From: Triplophysa rosa
Taxonomy: Eukaryota; Chordata; Actinopteri; Cypriniformes; Nemacheilidae
Assembly: GCF_024868665.1 (NCBI RefSeq)
Contig: NC_079914.1
Coordinates: 5,039,689-5,103,688 of the forward strand
DNA: 64,000 bases
Direction: 5' to 3'
Made by a program: the position numbers and the translations under genes. Positions within the stretch are counted from its first letter, which is position 1; each line of letters begins with the position of its first letter. This document shows, piece after piece, positions 60,336-64,000 of this stretch. Below the pieces are notes generated by a model, which was not told the DNA's origin, ran no database searches, and was given only the letters and a program-made list of their open reading frames with translations.

Positions 60336-61142
60336 AAAACAAACATTCTATTTCACTTTTTTCACAAACAACTATAAATGTACAAGATAACAAGGGAACA
60401 AAAGACAGATCTGTTGTCGAGCTGTCAATATTACTCATATCCAGACCAAAGCCATTGGGACAGCTCCAAGCTGGCTGGAAGACTTCATTAAGACATCCTA
60501 TTAAATAGCTTTCAAATTCACAATGGAAGAGTTTTGGTTTTATACAAAATTTATATTTAGGGCCTTCAGCCACTCTGGCCGAGCAGGGGCGTGTGTGCAG
60601 AGGAAGCTCGCAAAACAAAGCCTGTGTGAGCTATATGTGACAGGACTCGCATGGCAATGCTATTCCCCAACCGACTTCCTTTTTCCCAAAATACATGTCT
60701 GCTCGCATCGCCGCAGCGACATTTTCGGTGGATGGCCCCTCTTGTCAAGCGTGTGCTATAAACTCTAAGGTGGAGGTTTGTGTTGAAGCAATGACTGTGA
60801 ACTTGTCTGTCCCTGTGTTTTGTGTCTTTGTGTGTCCTCTCCTGTCAGCCTCTCTCCCTCTCCCGTGTTTCTCCTCTCGCTGTGAAAGTCATTACTTCTA
60901 TTTTATCAAATGAATAGCCATGAAATTAAGAAATACTCCAGCTGTTTCATATGGCTGTATTAGGGAGACAGAAGAGACATTCTAAACAAAACGCTGTTAC
61001 AGTTTTACTGGCTTCAAGATTGTGCTTATCAGCAGATGAGCATCTGAATATACACAATATAAACCAAATATAAATATAATATATTGCAAAGTGATGTTTT
61101 TTTGAAGAAGAAGATATAGCCCAAGTGTTTTTTTACAAGTGT

Positions 61143-61400
61143 AAAAATGGCTGGCATGTTGCTAGGGTATTGGGTGGTTGCTAGGGTGTTACTAAAGTGA
61201 CGGAGTGTTCATGCCGTTTATATGGCATTTGCTAGAGTGGTCTATGTGGTTCCTTACTGAAAAAATGCTGGGTTGTTATAACCCAGTGTTGGGTCAAAAA
61301 GGGACGAACCCAACCGTTGGATTCTAAATTAACCTATGCTGGATTGTTTCAACCAGTTGGACCATCAGCATGAATTAGCCTTTATACTCAAGAACTTTAA
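61143..61400. repeat. GTTGCTAGG minisatellite scrap plus AACCCAGTGTTGGG repeat
   Basis: TGTTGCTAGGGTATTGGGTGG and GGTTGCTAGGGTGTTAC, then AATGCTGGGTTGTTATAACCC with GTGTTGGGTCAAAAAGG. Two adjoining repeat types, both recognised only by short words. Confidence 0.45.
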
Positions 61401-62863
61401 TAAGCAATAACTACCTATAATACTCACAATAACTCACTATACTGTGAAATGTGACAGTCCTCTAACTTTCTTGGTTTAACCTTCAACTTTTTCAATAAAC
61501 TGTCAAAACCAAATCAAAGCCTGCGGTGACTCAAAGTAGAAAACATCTCACCTTTCCTCAGACCTTAAGTGCTTTTGTTCTTGTTGTTGATGACCGTGAT
61601 GCCTTGCAGCTTGATCTACTGAACAATTATGAACTTTTCCCCATGTGTATGATAACATTCTTACCCTCGCCCCATCCACCTATAATACATGCTATGACTG
61701 CGCAGCCTTTTCATTGAGCAAAGATGAATATTAAAACGCAAAGATCAACAGGCACAGCGGGAGCCAGGACTTCTATGGCTATTTATCCAATACAGATTAA
61801 ATTAAGAGACAATATACTTCCTCCATCTGCCTTGTTCCTTTTGGCAGAGCAAAAGACAAATAAGCCCAAAACTTGAAGTTTGCTGTTAGCAATTATATTT
61901 TCATGTCTATCAACAGTGCTAATTCTGCTTAAACCAGAACAGCAGCTGATGTCAGACCTCCTACATAGAAAATTGATGCGTGTGTGACTATCTGATGTGG
62001 CTCGGATGGGAGATATAAATGGGACTGGAAAAGATGTTGTTACGCAACATCTGAGTAAAAAGAGAATACGTGCATTTCACCTCTAGGCAGGTGAAATTTG
62101 CCTCTTCAACCTCAAAATTGCACAGTCCGGCCTCTTGGAGAACATTTTCATATTATTATCGTCATTATACCAACAATGTCACCTATGGCTTTTCTGTCGC
62201 TAAAATGAAGCAGCGCTTTACATATTACCAGTCTCAAAACTAAACTAAAAGGTGCAATTTATTATACGTGATGGGAAACATCAACCCACATATAATTTAC
62301 TTTTTTCAACACAAAATCACCTGATCTGGTCTATAGAGTTAAATTGATACCCAGGTCACTAATATCTCAAGTCTGCTAAATGCAACGACAAGGTTAATGT
62401 AAAAAACCTCCAGCGCTAATGTAGAATCAATGTTGAAACAACATTGGCCAAATGAGTTTTCTACAGTAAATGTAGGCGAGAGGAGAAAAATGGCTTTCAT
62501 TGATGTGAACTGTGCGCTGCATTAGCATGCTAGGGGGTTCGCATCACATTCAACATGCTCATTGTATTACAAAGACTCATTCACACACAACACCAGCGTG
62601 AATAGCTGTTTTTCAACGGCGTGCCAGAGGGGCCGGCCCTTTTGGAGAACATCCACGAGTTACCACCTTCCTCTGCATAGGAATGTAAAGCTCCCATCCT
62701 TTTGACAGATCTACTTTTATAGATTGACAATCGGTAGTCTGTTTGCGGTTTTTCATTCTGTAGCTCTTGAATATAATTGTTGAGAATTAAACTGATGTTG
62801 AGTCATAGCGTTGACAAAAATACTACTGTATTCGGTACTTTAGTGGTTGGTTGCTCATGTGAA

Positions 62864-62986
<123 letters not shown>

Positions 62987-64000
62987 ATACTGTCCTATAC
63001 TATACAACCTAGACTGTATGGATATATTTCAAACTCTTAGTTATATTTACTTATTCACCCTTGACTACTTTTAAGTAAAAAATATATTCAACTTGTTCAA
63101 CCTTGAAGCTGATTTTTGTTTTGTATGCAATGGTAATGGGTTTTTTTCAGTTTGGGGAGAAGAAAGTGGCTTTGAGCTTGCTAACACAACAGGATAAACA
63201 GTAATCTATCAACATTCAATTTATAAAATAAATGGTTTTCTTAATGAAAAGTCTCAAACTAACCAGGTCGGTAACAAGATAAGCATAGTCTCCAATCTTG
63301 ATGTAAAAATATTAAAATTAATGAGATGATCTGGCAGAGATGTGCTCACCTGTCACTTCTCATTTCCATGACAACCAAAGATAAAACATATATATTTTGT
63401 AACTTAATCTTAAAAAAAAAGTTTTATGCTTTTTAACGTTTACATTGTAAGTTTTCAAATGTATATGAATTAAAAGTCTGGGCTTTTAATAGGCTCCAAA
63501 AGTCTAGTTAGGGGAACTAAAACTTTGAAGCATCTCAAAACTGCGCAGAACGCAGATAGAACCATATCATTCCAAGGCAACAAAAAGTAAAATTCCGGCA
63601 AATTTAATCTTTAAATTCGGTTAAAATGACAAAATAACGTGATTAAACAGCCACAAAATAACAGGTTAAACCATTTCAATCTTTTAAACCTACCATGGTT
63701 GTTATTTTTATGTGTCTTTACTTAAAATGAAACCATGGAATGAAAAAGATCCAATAACTCAAGAACCATCCCATATAAGTAGTTTGTGCAAGCTAAAACA
63801 GATTTTTCAATCACATGGAATGTTCTCAAACCACTTCTGCAACATTTGAACATAGTAAATTACATCTGCCAGAGATGCTGAAGGCTGCCATTTTGTATTA
63901 TGACTCACACGAGCACAGGAAGTGAACCAACAGAGCAGTGTCTAACAACAAAATAATTCAACCGATTAATCTGCATTTTATTAGAGACGTGATACATGAC

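Overview
This window reads as AT-rich, repeat-dense nuclear DNA from a teleost fish. The repeat set points to a cyprinid: foldback TTAA elements with AGTTCACCC ends, Tc1-like IR/DR elements, hAT-derived short elements, a PIF/Harbinger-like element, tRNA-derived SINEs and long (TCTG)n arrays. The species cannot be named from the sequence alone. Apart from transposon remnants there is one recognisable protein-coding gene, and no intact tRNA, rRNA or CRISPR. Most open frames in the window are chance frames in repeats or introns.

The gene is on the minus strand, so transcription runs right to left. Four short exons join in frame into one continuous N-terminal stretch of a DOCK-B family Rac guanine-nucleotide exchange factor, best matching DOCK3: exon A 25979-26062, exon B 19207-19247, exon C 5037-5092 and exon D 1032-1128. 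Each has an AG acceptor, a GTAAG or GTAAA donor and compatible phases (1, 0, 2, 0). A to C encode the SH3 domain; D begins the helical segment after it. The start codon and first exon (expected right of 26062) and all later exons (left of 1032) were not found and probably lie outside. The window is therefore the 5' part of dock3, with introns of about 3.9, 14.1 and 6.7 kb and at least 37.9 kb of first intron.

Layout: 1-1031 is intron with a hAT-like element bearing a perfect 8-bp duplication. 1129-5036 holds a dead 1.56-kb Tc1-like transposon. 5093-19206 holds TTAA elements, a 205-bp tandem repeat split by a solo LTR, and an inverted pair of hAT-like repeats. 19248-25978 holds a 591-bp TTAA MITE, a 1.5-kb (TCTG)-rich array and a MITE-in-MITE insertion. 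26063-64000 is first-intron sequence with SINEs, two Tc1-like ends, a Harbinger-like element, a triple nest (foldback MITE > hAT-like > solo LTR), a hAT within a hAT, a 30-bp minisatellite and a compound microsatellite.

No undescribed biological system was found. The most useful results are the four dock3 exons, which no long open frame reveals, and a set of insertions with readable target-site duplications that give relative ages within the introns.
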